From positions 246,365-310,364 of the forward strand of contig CALULI010000004.1 of the NCBI GenBank assembly GCA_944321455.1: 64,000 nt of DNA. The letters run 5' to 3'. Source of the DNA: an uncultured Eggerthellaceae bacterium (lineage in GTDB: Bacteria > Actinomycetota > Coriobacteriia > Coriobacteriales > Eggerthellaceae). Positions 7,917-15,353 of this stretch are shown here, piece by piece. The notes beneath the pieces are model-generated. The model worked only from the letters and a program-made list of their open reading frames with translations, did not search any database and had not been told where the DNA came from. The position numbers and the translations under genes are program-made. Within the stretch, counting starts at the first letter, position 1. Each line of letters starts with the position of its first letter.

Positions 7917-8882
7917 ATGGAAGAACGCCGCTACAAAACAGAATCGGGCACTATTATTTATTGGATTTCCTATGCTTCTAACTACACTGACAGTCTTAAC
8001 ATGGAAGCATATCAAAACACCGAATCGCCAGAAGAACTCGAAATCGCTTCTGACGCAGCAGCTTCAGTGATGTTTTCTCGCCTGAGTCAGACCCTAGTCG
8101 AACAAGCAATCCCCAACGCTCCGTGGCTCGTGTTCTTGCCAGGCCTTACCGCCGATCATCGTTTATTTAATCGCCAATTGAGTTATTTTGCCGAAACCGC
8201 AAATTGCTTTGTATGGGATCCACCCGCACATGGAAAATCTCGTCCTTTTAAACTGGAATTTTCCATGGATGACCTTGCCGTCATGCTGCACGACATTCTG
8301 AAGACAGAGCAGATTGAAAGCCCTATTTTGATTGGACAATCAATGGGTGGCTACGTATCTCAGGCCTTTTTGTCTCTTTTCCCTGGTTACGCAAAAGGGT
8401 TTGTTAGCATCGATTCCGCTCCCCTTGCGCGCTCCTATTATCACAAATGGGAAGTTGCGGCTCTCAAACATACAAAAGGTATTTATAGCAGTATCCCTTG
8501 GGGAATGCTGCAGCGAATGATAGCCAAAGGTTGTTCGACCACTTTATACGGACAAAGCCTTATGAGAAAAATTGTGAGTCACTACAATAAGAAAGATTTC
8601 TGTGAACTAGCTGCTCATGGTTACAAAATCCTAGCTGATGCCATCGAAAAAACCGAAAGCGAATCGAGCGCTAACCCCTTCGGAAAGCCCAACTGCCCCA
8701 CACTTCTTCTCTGGGGAGAGAACGATCAGGCAGCAATGGCAAAAAAGTACAACCAGCGATGGGCTCTAAAAACAGGATTATCTTTTGTGGAAATCCCCCG
8801 CGCAGGGCACAATTCCAATACTGATGCTCCCGATGAAGTTAACAGAGATATCGAAATCTTTATTTCCGAGCTTGAGCGATAA
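7917..8882 (+). CDS. Alpha/beta hydrolase
   Basis: A 321-residue alpha/beta hydrolase-fold protein. The nucleophile elbow is GQSMGG with Ser142; the acid is probably Asp270 in LLWGENDQAAM and the base His298 in RAGHNSN, giving a complete triad. The oxyanion strand is VFLPGLTADHRLFNRQ and the strand before the first turn reads FVWDPPAHGKS. No signal peptide, so it is cytoplasmic. The first ~70 residues are less typical and the ribosome binding site is poor, so a later start (for example Met28) is possible. It stands alone, convergent with the methyltransferase gene. Substrate cannot be told from sequence. Confidence 0.85.
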   Translation: MEERRYKTESGTIIYWISYASNYTDSLNMEAYQNTESPEELEIASDAAASVMFSRLSQTLVEQAIPNAPWLVFLPGLTADHRLFNRQLSYFAETANCFVWDPPAHGKSRPFKLEFSMDDLAVMLHDILKTEQIESPILIGQSMGGYVSQAFLSLFPGYAKGFVSIDSAPLARSYYHKWEVAALKHTKGIYSSIPWGMLQRMIAKGCSTTLYGQSLMRKIVSHYNKKDFCELAAHGYKILADAIEKTESESSANPFGKPNCPTLLLWGENDQAAMAKKYNQRWALKTGLSFVEIPRAGHNSNTDAPDEVNRDIEIFISELER

Positions 8883-8905
8883 GAAACCATCTGCCACATT
8901 GCGCG

Positions 8906-9730
8906 CTATCGAACTTGCAAAACAAGATATTCGTTAAGACTTCCCGTACGTCCATCAGCGCGAAAACGCGCGGAACATTCAGCCCTATCAGCAACCGACG
9001 CCGCCAAGAAATCTATTTCTTCATCCGAGAAACTATGGCAATAGCGATAAGCGCCTGGTGTATTTCGCCATCCTAAAAGATAATCGCCTTCATTAAATTG
9101 TTGAGCACTGTTGAGCCCTTGAGAGCAATAAGCAAGTGCCTCTTCGTGCGTTTTATGAGCTTTTGCCGCCATACCTTCATCATCCATAAAACGCCAGAAT
9201 GATATACACACGAATCCCCCTGGCACGGTCGCGGAAATCATGTCATTCAGCAACTGCAAACGCCATTCAGGAAGCGGGATGTGATGCATAAACCCAAAGG
9301 CAACTGCTAAATCCGCAGATTCTTTGTTGGGGCTTTCGGAAACCAAAACTTCTTTAAACGTATTATCCGCAAGCTTCTGTATTATGTCGCAGTGAGTATA
9401 GGTGACCTCCATGTCACAATGAACATTGGTTGTTCCCACACAGATATCAGGAAGTAAATCGTCGCAAGCGTCCAGGGCATGCACAGAAACATGCAAATTC
9501 GTTGATGAACTTTCGCAATAGCTTGCCAAGTATTCCTCAAAGCGCAAATTGCCACAGGCTACATCTAAAACATGAAGATTCTGCTTGCCCTTAAAAACGG
9601 TGATAGCTTCAGCCAAACAGCGCTCCCAGCCAGGCCATTTAGCATGACGCGTGTCGGAAAAGGAAACCGCTTGATTTCGATAAAAAAGGTTATTCAATTC
9701 GCACAATTTTTTCGCAAATGCTACGTTCAT
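8906..9730 (-). CDS. Class I SAM-dependent methyltransferase
   Basis: A 274-residue soluble protein with the SAM-binding motif I as VLDVACGNLRFEEYL (residues ~54-68), a downstream acidic strand (VHALDAC), and a motif-II-like VAFGFMHHIPLPEWR segment. The C-terminal ~70 residues (WRNTPGAYRYCHSFSDEEIDFLAASV) resemble a substrate-recognition cap. The pattern fits small-molecule or tRNA methyltransferases of the ubiE-like superfamily; the substrate is unknown. It is convergent with the hydrolase, with only 23 bases between stops. The ATG at 9730 has AAAGG close by and AGGGA at better spacing. Upstream lie the repeats at 9759-9891, which may control it. Confidence 0.8.
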   Translation of the reverse strand: MNVAFAKKLCELNNLFYRNQAVSFSDTRHAKWPGWERCLAEAITVFKGKQNLHVLDVACGNLRFEEYLASYCESSSTNLHVSVHALDACDDLLPDICVGTTNVHCDMEVTYTHCDIIQKLADNTFKEVLVSESPNKESADLAVAFGFMHHIPLPEWRLQLLNDMISATVPGGFVCISFWRFMDDEGMAAKAHKTHEEALAYCSQGLNSAQQFNEGDYLLGWRNTPGAYRYCHSFSDEEIDFLAASVADRAECSARFRADGRTGSLNEYLVLQVR

Positions 9731-9810
9731 GACCTTTATTTCCCTAGAAGGTTAACCGTTGTTCATTAAACCATTGCTCATTAAAGCTGGCTTACCTATT
9801 GTTCAGCAAC

Positions 9811-9891
9811 TGCACCATGACGGTGCATTCTATCGTAAATTATGCACTGGTACGGAGCATTTTTCAGGATATTCTGCACTGTTATAGTGCA
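9811..9891. repeat. Three palindromes TGCAC-N7-GTGCA spaced exactly 32 bp
   Basis: Copies start at 9811, 9843 and 9875: TGCACCATGACGGTGCA, TGCACTGGTACGGAGCA and TGCACTGTTATAGTGCA. Each is 17 bases with dyad symmetry (the second has one mismatch) and is followed by AT. The 15-base gaps are unrelated to each other. The 32-bp spacing is about three helical turns, placing all sites on one face of the DNA. They lie between the methyltransferase start and a decayed ATPase. Best read as an operator array; not a CRISPR because the repeat is too short. Two direct copies of TTG-Y-TCATTAAA (9759 and 9774) lie next to it. Confidence 0.7.
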
Positions 9892-10047
9892 TTTTGCTGT
9901 AAATCTTGACGAATAGGAAAAAGGGAAAAATAGGAAAAAAAGGAAAACTGAATCTCTCTCACATAAAGAACTAACAGTAAACTGACAATGATTGCTTGTC
10001 TTTTGCACTAGAACAAACAATCACGCCGTTTCGCCAATACATAATAA

Positions 10048-10684
10048 GTGATCGGAATTATCATTGAGAAGATTCAAGATGATGGAGAGCGCTACCTGAG
10101 CGAAAAAGAAACCCACCTTACTGGTGGCAACATTGGCGTACTGGGTTTTTCTGTTGGTCTGCAATTCACCAAAGAAGTCCAAGAATCAAAAAACTTCCAA
10201 TATAAACTCTCTCACCTTTGCCAAAAAAAGAGATTGATGCATTTTTTGCTAAGGCATTTAATGAGTTAGGGATTCAGATCTCCCTAGCCAAAGAATCGAC
10301 CTTACAAAAGCAACGTTTGGGTCCCCATACATGCTACAACTTGTTGGATACAATATTTGTCTTTACGCAAATGACGACGGAAGTATAGACGAGTCGCTCA
10401 TAGAGAGTGCTTTATAGGCTTCCAGAAAAGACTTCGAAAATGACATTTGCAAAACCACATTAGTAGCATTATCCGATCAAGATATCTCATTTCTTGAAGC
10501 AATGACTCTCGACAAAGGCGTGAGTAGAATGGCAGACGTTTCTGAACGAATGAAGGTAACACCCGATTATGCCCAGAAGTATCGCAAACGCTTAATAGAT
10601 ACAGGCGTTATTGAAGCGCCACGCCGTGGATATGTTTCTTTCGCTGTTCCTTATCTGGCGGATTACTTAAGGCGAGAAGGATAA
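10048..10684 (+). pseudogene. Decayed AAA-type ATPase with C-terminal winged helix (frameshifts, stop and internal loss)
   Basis: Pieces of one protein are spread over shifted frames. The first frame (GTG 10048 to 10269) is followed in another frame by EIDAFFAKAFNELGIQI near 10230, then FGSPYMLQLVGYNICLYAND near 10320 with an in-frame TAG near 10416, then ALSDQDISFLEAM and a winged-helix end (MADVSERMKVTPDYAQKYR ... IEAPRRGYVSFAVPYLADYL) to 10684. The order matches the C-terminal half of the prokaryotic ATP-binding proteins that have a P-loop, a GYxxxxQxxGY segment and a helix-turn-helix tail. The P-loop half is missing. The region is AT-rich and low in coding constraint. Probably a relic of a transferred gene. 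Confidence 0.65.
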
Positions 10685-10690
10685 ATAAGT

Positions 10691-11605
10691 TTACGCAGGT
10701 TTCAGTTGAATTTCGATAAACAGTTCGTTCATTTGTGATTTACCACTGCGAAGATCTTCCTTATGCACCCGCGCTGAAGCATTGCCGCCCATACGTTCTA
10801 CCAAACTTGCCACAATAGCAAGCCCTAATCCCGATCCATCATTGGTGCGCGCTGTTTCAGCTTGATAAAAGCGATCAAACATATGATCAGCATCAATACT
10901 GAAAGGGTCTGCAACAGTGTTGCTGATCCTTATTGTCGTCCCTTCTTGCTCAATACAAGGGGCATCTGCTCCGTAACGAAGAGCATTTGTGAGTAAATTA
11001 GAAAAAACACGCTGCAGCGCCTCTTTATCTGCCAACACCGCGACATCTTCATCTTCGAATGTAATCAAAGGTTTCCAGTTTCGTTCTGCAAATTGGGGAT
11101 ACATTCCCGCCAATACTTCAGCCAAAACCGAAAATACCTCAACTCGTTCAAGAGTAAGCGGGTTATCGATATCAACCGCCTTCGCATACTCAAAGAGCCT
11201 ATCAGTTAAATCACGCATAACGCCCAAACGAGCAGCGGCTTCTTTAAGGCAACGCTTTTGCTCCCCTGGATCTTCCGTTCGTTCATACAACTGCAAATAA
11301 CCTTGAGCTCCCGCTAAAGGAGTACGAATATCATGCGACAGAGACGACAAATCTTGCCTGAATGCAACCTGACGTTTTTCCTGTTCAATGCGCGCATCTC
11401 GTAAGGCATCCAGTTCTTCGTTCATCGCACTTGCCACTTCGCGAATTCCTTGTGTAGCGAATTCAACCGAAATCCGCTCATTGCTCCCGCGCTCGCGCTG
11501 GCGAAGGAAATGCGCCATGTTGCGAAGCTCGCGTTCGTATAACCCCACTACAATAGCCACAACCGCTACCGCCGCAACAAAAACCGCGATCAAAAGTACA
11601 TTCAC
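10691..11605 (-). CDS. Sensor histidine kinase of the ABC transporter/two-component cluster
   Basis: A 304-residue kinase starting at GTG (11605) behind AAGGGGG. It has one N-terminal membrane helix (LLIAVFVAAVAVVAIVVGLY), and no obvious extracellular sensor domain, the small intramembrane-sensing layout common in kinases next to peptide-antibiotic ABC transporters. The phosphorylated His is H91 in SLSHDIRTPL. The ATPase domain shows the N box (FSNLLTNALRYG), and G box DGSGLGLAIV. It should phosphorylate the response regulator encoded at 14308, the first gene of the same-direction cluster; the three transporter genes lie between them. Last gene of the cluster, ending against the AAA pseudogene. 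Confidence 0.9.
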   Translation of the reverse strand: MNVLLIAVFVAAVAVVAIVVGLYERELRNMAHFLRQRERGSNERISVEFATQGIREVASAMNEELDALRDARIEQEKRQVAFRQDLSSLSHDIRTPLAGAQGYLQLYERTEDPGEQKRCLKEAAARLGVMRDLTDRLFEYAKAVDIDNPLTLERVEVFSVLAEVLAGMYPQFAERNWKPLITFEDEDVAVLADKEALQRVFSNLLTNALRYGADAPCIEQEGTTIRISNTVADPFSIDADHMFDRFYQAETARTNDGSGLGLAIVASLVERMGGNASARVHKEDLRSGKSQMNELFIEIQLKPA

Positions 11606-11701
11606 CAGCGCACCCCCTTCTATATTTAATCGTAAGTACTATTTCATTACTACCTGCACCTAGCGGATATCAAACACACTGCCAGCATTGACATGTAACA
11701 T

Positions 11702-12250
11702 TCATGCAAGACTTCTGCGTCGCAGAACTAACACACCAGCAATAATTGCAGCAATAATGGTTAGAAAAATCGGCATCAAAGCATCAGCTGTCAACACATT
11801 GCCATAACCAAGCTGAGAAACCGTAACTGCAAGATAGCCATCAAAAATTGCACGCACTTCACTTGGATGTCCTGTAATCAATCCGAGCGCGGAATACAGC
11901 AAGTTTTCTATTGCCGCGCCGCTTTTCAAGTCAGATGCAAAGAACACGCCACAAAATACTGCTACCACCATAGAAATGAGGCTACCACGGACGAACAGCA
12001 TTCCGCACGCATGAATAAAATCAACCCCGCCCGTACCACCAGCAAGCACCGATAGACCCAATGCTATATCGGAACTTGTTGCCGACGCATCGGCAGAAAG
12101 TACTGCATCAGCACCTATTACCTTGAGTCCCGCAATCCCGTATACGATTAATATTGTCAGCACAGCCAAGAATGCTGCCGTCATACGACTTTTGAGCAGG
12201 CGGTAGAGCATTGCTCTAAGAATACCTGCAAACGTTTTCGCAAATTCCAT
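11702..12250 (-). CDS. ABC transporter permease, short form lacking the central region
   Basis: A 182-residue membrane protein. Both ends align with the neighbouring 261-residue permease: after the second helix it has ASDLKSGAAIENLLYSA against AEDCKSGFLKNLVQA, and near the end AIFDGYLAV...AGVLVLRRRSLA against DCLDGYLAT...ACVLVMRRRSLD. The roughly 80-90 residues in between, which in the neighbour hold about three membrane helices, are missing. The frame is open, so this looks like an in-frame deletion. It may still pair with the other permease, or be non-functional. Start at 12250 has AGAGGGAGA upstream. Co-oriented with the ATPase, permease and kinase. Confidence 0.75.
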   Translation of the reverse strand: MEFAKTFAGILRAMLYRLLKSRMTAAFLAVLTILIVYGIAGLKVIGADAVLSADASATSSDIALGLSVLAGGTGGVDFIHACGMLFVRGSLISMVVAVFCGVFFASDLKSGAAIENLLYSALGLITGHPSEVRAIFDGYLAVTVSQLGYGNVLTADALMPIFLTIIAAIIAGVLVLRRRSLA

Positions 12251-12351
12251 AGCAGAATCTCCCTCTCTTCAAAGTGACAAACGACCTGCCAATCGGAAAT
12301 TCAGACATTTATCGCCCTTAGAAACATTGCGACATAAGTAAATTCTGGCTT

Positions 12352-13137
12352 CTAATCCAAAGAACGGCGCCGCATAACCAAAACGCATGCCGCAATAGCA
12401 ACAAGGATCGTAATGATAGCCTGCGCATACGTAAGCGGATCGCATATGATGCCCTGGCTGAGCATCGCCAAGTCAGTAGCAAGATAGCCATCGAGACAAT
12501 CACGCAGCACAACAGGAATTCCTGGCACATTCGCAAGAATTACCTTCAACACAGATTCCACAGCGCCACCAGCAATCAAAATAGCGCCAATAGTTGCAAC
12601 CGTCTCCGAACCAGTAGTAACCGTTAAAAAAACCGCGACGATCGCATATGCCACCATACAAAGCACCAGCTGGGAAAACCATTGCAGAGCATCTGATACA
12701 GAAGGTGGCACGGAAACATAACCCTGAGCTCGCAAAGCAACCTCGACAACCAGCATACCCATAATCGCCGCAGCAGCCGCAATTACAATCGAACACAGGG
12801 TCATAGCAATCACGTACGACACACGCCCACCGCGTGCCTGTACGAGATTCTTTAGAAATCCTGATTTGCAATCTTCAGCAACGTAATACACCGTAGCAAC
12901 ACTCACACCCATCGCTAGAAACGATCCCGCCACAAACGACACGCCGTACAGTTGAAGCGCTGGCAGGGGTTCGTCGGGTATTTCCACAAACCCCGTAGCA
13001 GCGAAGGCAGGCCATACGTTATGCAACCACAAAGCAAAAGGCGTAGCGAAAGCGAACAGAACAACAATTAACGCGAAAAAGATAATGAAGCGCGATTTCG
13101 CTATACGAAACAGTTGCGCACGTATCATGCTAAGCAT
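12352..13137 (-). CDS. ABC transporter permease (ABC-2/bacitracin-resistance type)
   Basis: A 261-residue protein with about six membrane helices: FIIFFALIVVLFAFATPFALW, then a short extracellular stretch, VSFVAGSFLAMGVSVATVYYVA, and four more towards the C terminus. It ends in the VMRRRSLD motif shared with the short neighbour. A longer frame extends upstream, but the start at 13137 fits best: ATG with GGGAGG at 13146-13151, overlapping the last codons of the ATPase gene by eight bases, which suggests translational coupling. Works with the BcrA-type ATPase as export or resistance pump; substrate unknown, peptide-like by analogy with lantibiotic-immunity transporters. Confidence 0.85.
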   Translation of the reverse strand: MLSMIRAQLFRIAKSRFIIFFALIVVLFAFATPFALWLHNVWPAFAATGFVEIPDEPLPALQLYGVSFVAGSFLAMGVSVATVYYVAEDCKSGFLKNLVQARGGRVSYVIAMTLCSIVIAAAAAIMGMLVVEVALRAQGYVSVPPSVSDALQWFSQLVLCMVAYAIVAVFLTVTTGSETVATIGAILIAGGAVESVLKVILANVPGIPVVLRDCLDGYLATDLAMLSQGIICDPLTYAQAIITILVAIAACVLVMRRRSLD

Positions 13138-14074
13138 GGCGACCGCCTCCCTTGCCATCGTCAGTGCGCGACTGTTCGGCACCCATAAGTCCCACAAATA
13201 ATTCTTCGATATCGCGCTCGTGAACATAAAGCTCGCCCACCGCAATGTCAGCTTCTGACAACACATATCCCACCTGTTGAGGATTAAGACCACCTTCAGC
13301 ACGGATAGCATTATCAGGCAAAATAGAAAACTTCGCCTGCGGAAAAGCGGTTTGTAATTTCACGAGGGCAACCTGCGGCTCCACTACACGAATACTCAAG
13401 TAATCCGCACATTCGGCATCCACTTCTTCAGCAGTTAATTCGCGAACAAGCACACCATCACGAATTACTCCATAGCGTGTAACCATACGCTCAAGCTGAT
13501 CAAGAACGTGAGAGCTAATGAATACCGTTAGATTTCTTAACTGCGCTAATTCCACAATAGTCGTACGCAACTCTCGAACACCTTGCGGATCAAGTCCGTT
13601 AAACGGCTCATCAAGCAACAGCAAATCGGGTGAACCCACCAACGCTAACGCCAATCCAAGACGCTGTTTCATACCAAGCGAATAGGTTTTTACACGTTTT
13701 CTTGCGACATTTTCCAGGCCCACCAGACGAAGAGCATCGAGAGACATTGCCTTAGCATTTGGTACGCCTAACGCTAGAGCTCGCACCATCACGTTATCAA
13801 GCCCACTCAGACCAAGATGGATTCCAGGATTTTCGATAAGTGCGCCGAGTCTGCGACTGGTACATCCCGTCTTCATATGCTCGCCTAAAATTTCAATATC
13901 GCCTGCAGTAGGCAAAATAAGACCCGCAAGCATTTTCATAACAGTCGATTTACCGGCACCATTACGACCTACGAATCCATAGATTTCGCCTTGTTTAATA
14001 GTAAAACTCAAATTGTCTACTGCACGTTTTCTGCCGTATGTCTTCGAAAGACCTACGGTTTTAATCGCGTCCAT
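13130..14074 (-). CDS. ABC transporter ATP-binding protein (BcrA/lantibiotic-protection type)
   Basis: A 314-residue ATPase: Walker A GRNGAGKST near residue 36, signature YSLGMKQRLGLALAL, Walker B LLLLDEPFNGLDP, H-loop SSHVLDQLE. The 'YSLGMKQR' signature and ~100-residue C-terminal extension (LSIRVVEPQVALVKLQTAFPQ...) are typical of BcrA-like drug or bacteriocin transport ATPases. First gene of the transporter operon; it starts at 14074 with GGGGAGCAA before the ATG and overlaps the permease gene. The upstream spacer holds a tandem 11-bp repeat that fits the partner response regulator. Energises the two permeases downstream. Confidence 0.93.
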   Translation of the reverse strand: MDAIKTVGLSKTYGRKRAVDNLSFTIKQGEIYGFVGRNGAGKSTVMKMLAGLILPTAGDIEILGEHMKTGCTSRRLGALIENPGIHLGLSGLDNVMVRALALGVPNAKAMSLDALRLVGLENVARKRVKTYSLGMKQRLGLALALVGSPDLLLLDEPFNGLDPQGVRELRTTIVELAQLRNLTVFISSHVLDQLERMVTRYGVIRDGVLVRELTAEEVDAECADYLSIRVVEPQVALVKLQTAFPQAKFSILPDNAIRAEGGLNPQQVGYVLSEADIAVGELYVHERDIEELFVGLMGAEQSRTDDGKGGGRHA

Positions 14075-14209
14075 TTGCTCCCCTTTCGCAGTAAAGGCAC
14101 CCTTCGAGGCAGAAGACTATTTGTGATCTAATCTCACCTGCGCCCTTAGCGCCTCTTTCCTCTATCGGACAATTCGAGTATCTAAAAATGGATTCTAGAA
14201 ACCTTCTTT

Positions 14210-14231
14210 AAAGTTTTAAGAAAGTTATAAG
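14210..14231 (-). promoter_or_regulatory. Tandem 11-bp direct repeat, likely response-regulator binding site before the ABC operon
   Basis: AAAGTTTTAAG (14210-14220) is followed at once by AAAGTTATAAG (14221-14231), ten of eleven bases identical. OmpR-family regulators typically bind such direct repeats with 10-11 bp period. On the minus strand a TAGAAT near 14193-14198 sits just downstream and could be the -10 of the transporter promoter, with the repeat replacing the -35. Inference by analogy; no other copy was seen in the window. Confidence 0.5.
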
Positions 14232-14307
14232 ATTACTTTTTAGCTGAGCGGCTAAGCAACCCAGAAGATCCATCTTGCGTTGCAAAAAATCTCGTAGAAT
14301 TGCAAGG

Positions 14308-15081
14308 TTATAAATCTGCCAACTTAAAACCGATTCCCCATACTGTTTCTATATAGTGATCAGTACCTGTTTCTTTTAGCTTTGAGCGAATATTAGAAAT
14401 GTGGGTATTGATGGCCTTTTCTTCTACCAACGCCTCTTCGTGCCAAGCAGCCTCATATAATTCGCGTTTCGTAAATACCTTTCGCGGATGTCGCATTAAA
14501 GTCGCCACAATATCAAATTCAGTACGTGTTAAACGAACAAGAACACCGTTTGCTTCGAAACGTCGCTGCGACCTCGAAAGAACCCACGCACCAAAAGTTA
14601 ATGTTTCATCTGCCTCGCTTAATCCTCGAGTTGCAATCTGATCAAGGTCGGTTTCTTTACCATGGGTCTTTCGATCTTCAGCAGTATCAACTTGAGTAAA
14701 GCTCGCCCTGCGCAATAAAGCTTCAACGCGCGCTACCAATTCATCTAGGTCAAAAGGTTTCACTAAATAATCGTCAACACCGTGCCGCAACAGCATTACT
14801 CGATCCTTTACTTCCGCTTTAGCCGACATCACCAGAATTGGAACAGAAGTAGTTTTTCGGATAATTGAAATTATTTCTTCGCCCGAAAGCCCTGGCAGCA
14901 TAAGATCGCAAATAACCAGATCGAAAGGGAATTGATCCGATTGCGCAGCAGCAGTTGCAAGCAAAAGCTTTGCCTCACTCCCCGAATAAGCAGCTGTACA
15001 TTCATAGCCCTCGCTTGCAAGGGTCGAGGAAACTACATCACTTATTGCTGCATCGTCTTCGATTATCAGTATCTTTGCCAT
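14308..15081 (-). CDS. OmpR-family response regulator
   Basis: From ATG 15081 the protein has 257 residues: a receiver domain with acidic pocket IIEDD at the N terminus, phospho-acceptor D59 in VICDLMLPG, switch Thr/Ser region PILVMSAKA and conserved K in YLVKPFDL, then a winged-helix domain (RLTRTEFDIVATLMRHP, TKRELYEAAW, NTHISNIRSKLKE, VWGIGFKL). The linker between domains, about 50 residues, is longer than usual and polar. The reading frame extends 13 codons further up to 15120, but MAKILIIEDD is the natural start; neither has a strong ribosome binding site. It probably controls the transporter operon through the repeat at 14210 and is activated by the kinase at 10691. Confidence 0.9.
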   Translation of the reverse strand: MAKILIIEDDAAISDVVSSTLASEGYECTAAYSGSEAKLLLATAAAQSDQFPFDLVICDLMLPGLSGEEIISIIRKTTSVPILVMSAKAEVKDRVMLLRHGVDDYLVKPFDLDELVARVEALLRRASFTQVDTAEDRKTHGKETDLDQIATRGLSEADETLTFGAWVLSRSQRRFEANGVLVRLTRTEFDIVATLMRHPRKVFTKRELYEAAWHEEALVEEKAINTHISNIRSKLKETGTDHYIETVWGIGFKLADL

Positions 15082-15353
15082 TTTCTTAGCTTTCATCATA
15101 TGGAAATAATCATCTACCAAAGTAAATTACCAATAATTGATGGGCGTTTTGGCAAAACAGAAACGATTTGTACTAAACAAGAAGGATCCGAGGCTAATTC
15201 GGCAACAAATGCAGCAATAGAAACAAGCAACTATAAAAAACCAATAATAAAAGTAGGTGCCCACCAATTATAGACACCTACTAAACTCAACAATATTACG
15301 TGTAAACGCAGCAAATAGCCTATCTATGTACTACACGATGTGAACTTCCAGGG

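Noticed and set aside
9811..9891. CRISPR array
   Set aside because: Repeats are 17 bases with 15-base gaps, far below CRISPR sizes, only three copies and no cas gene.
9796..10020. 74-codon minus-strand frame rich in Phe/Leu/Ser
   Set aside because: Its sequence is the translation of a polypurine tract and of the palindrome array; no ribosome binding site.
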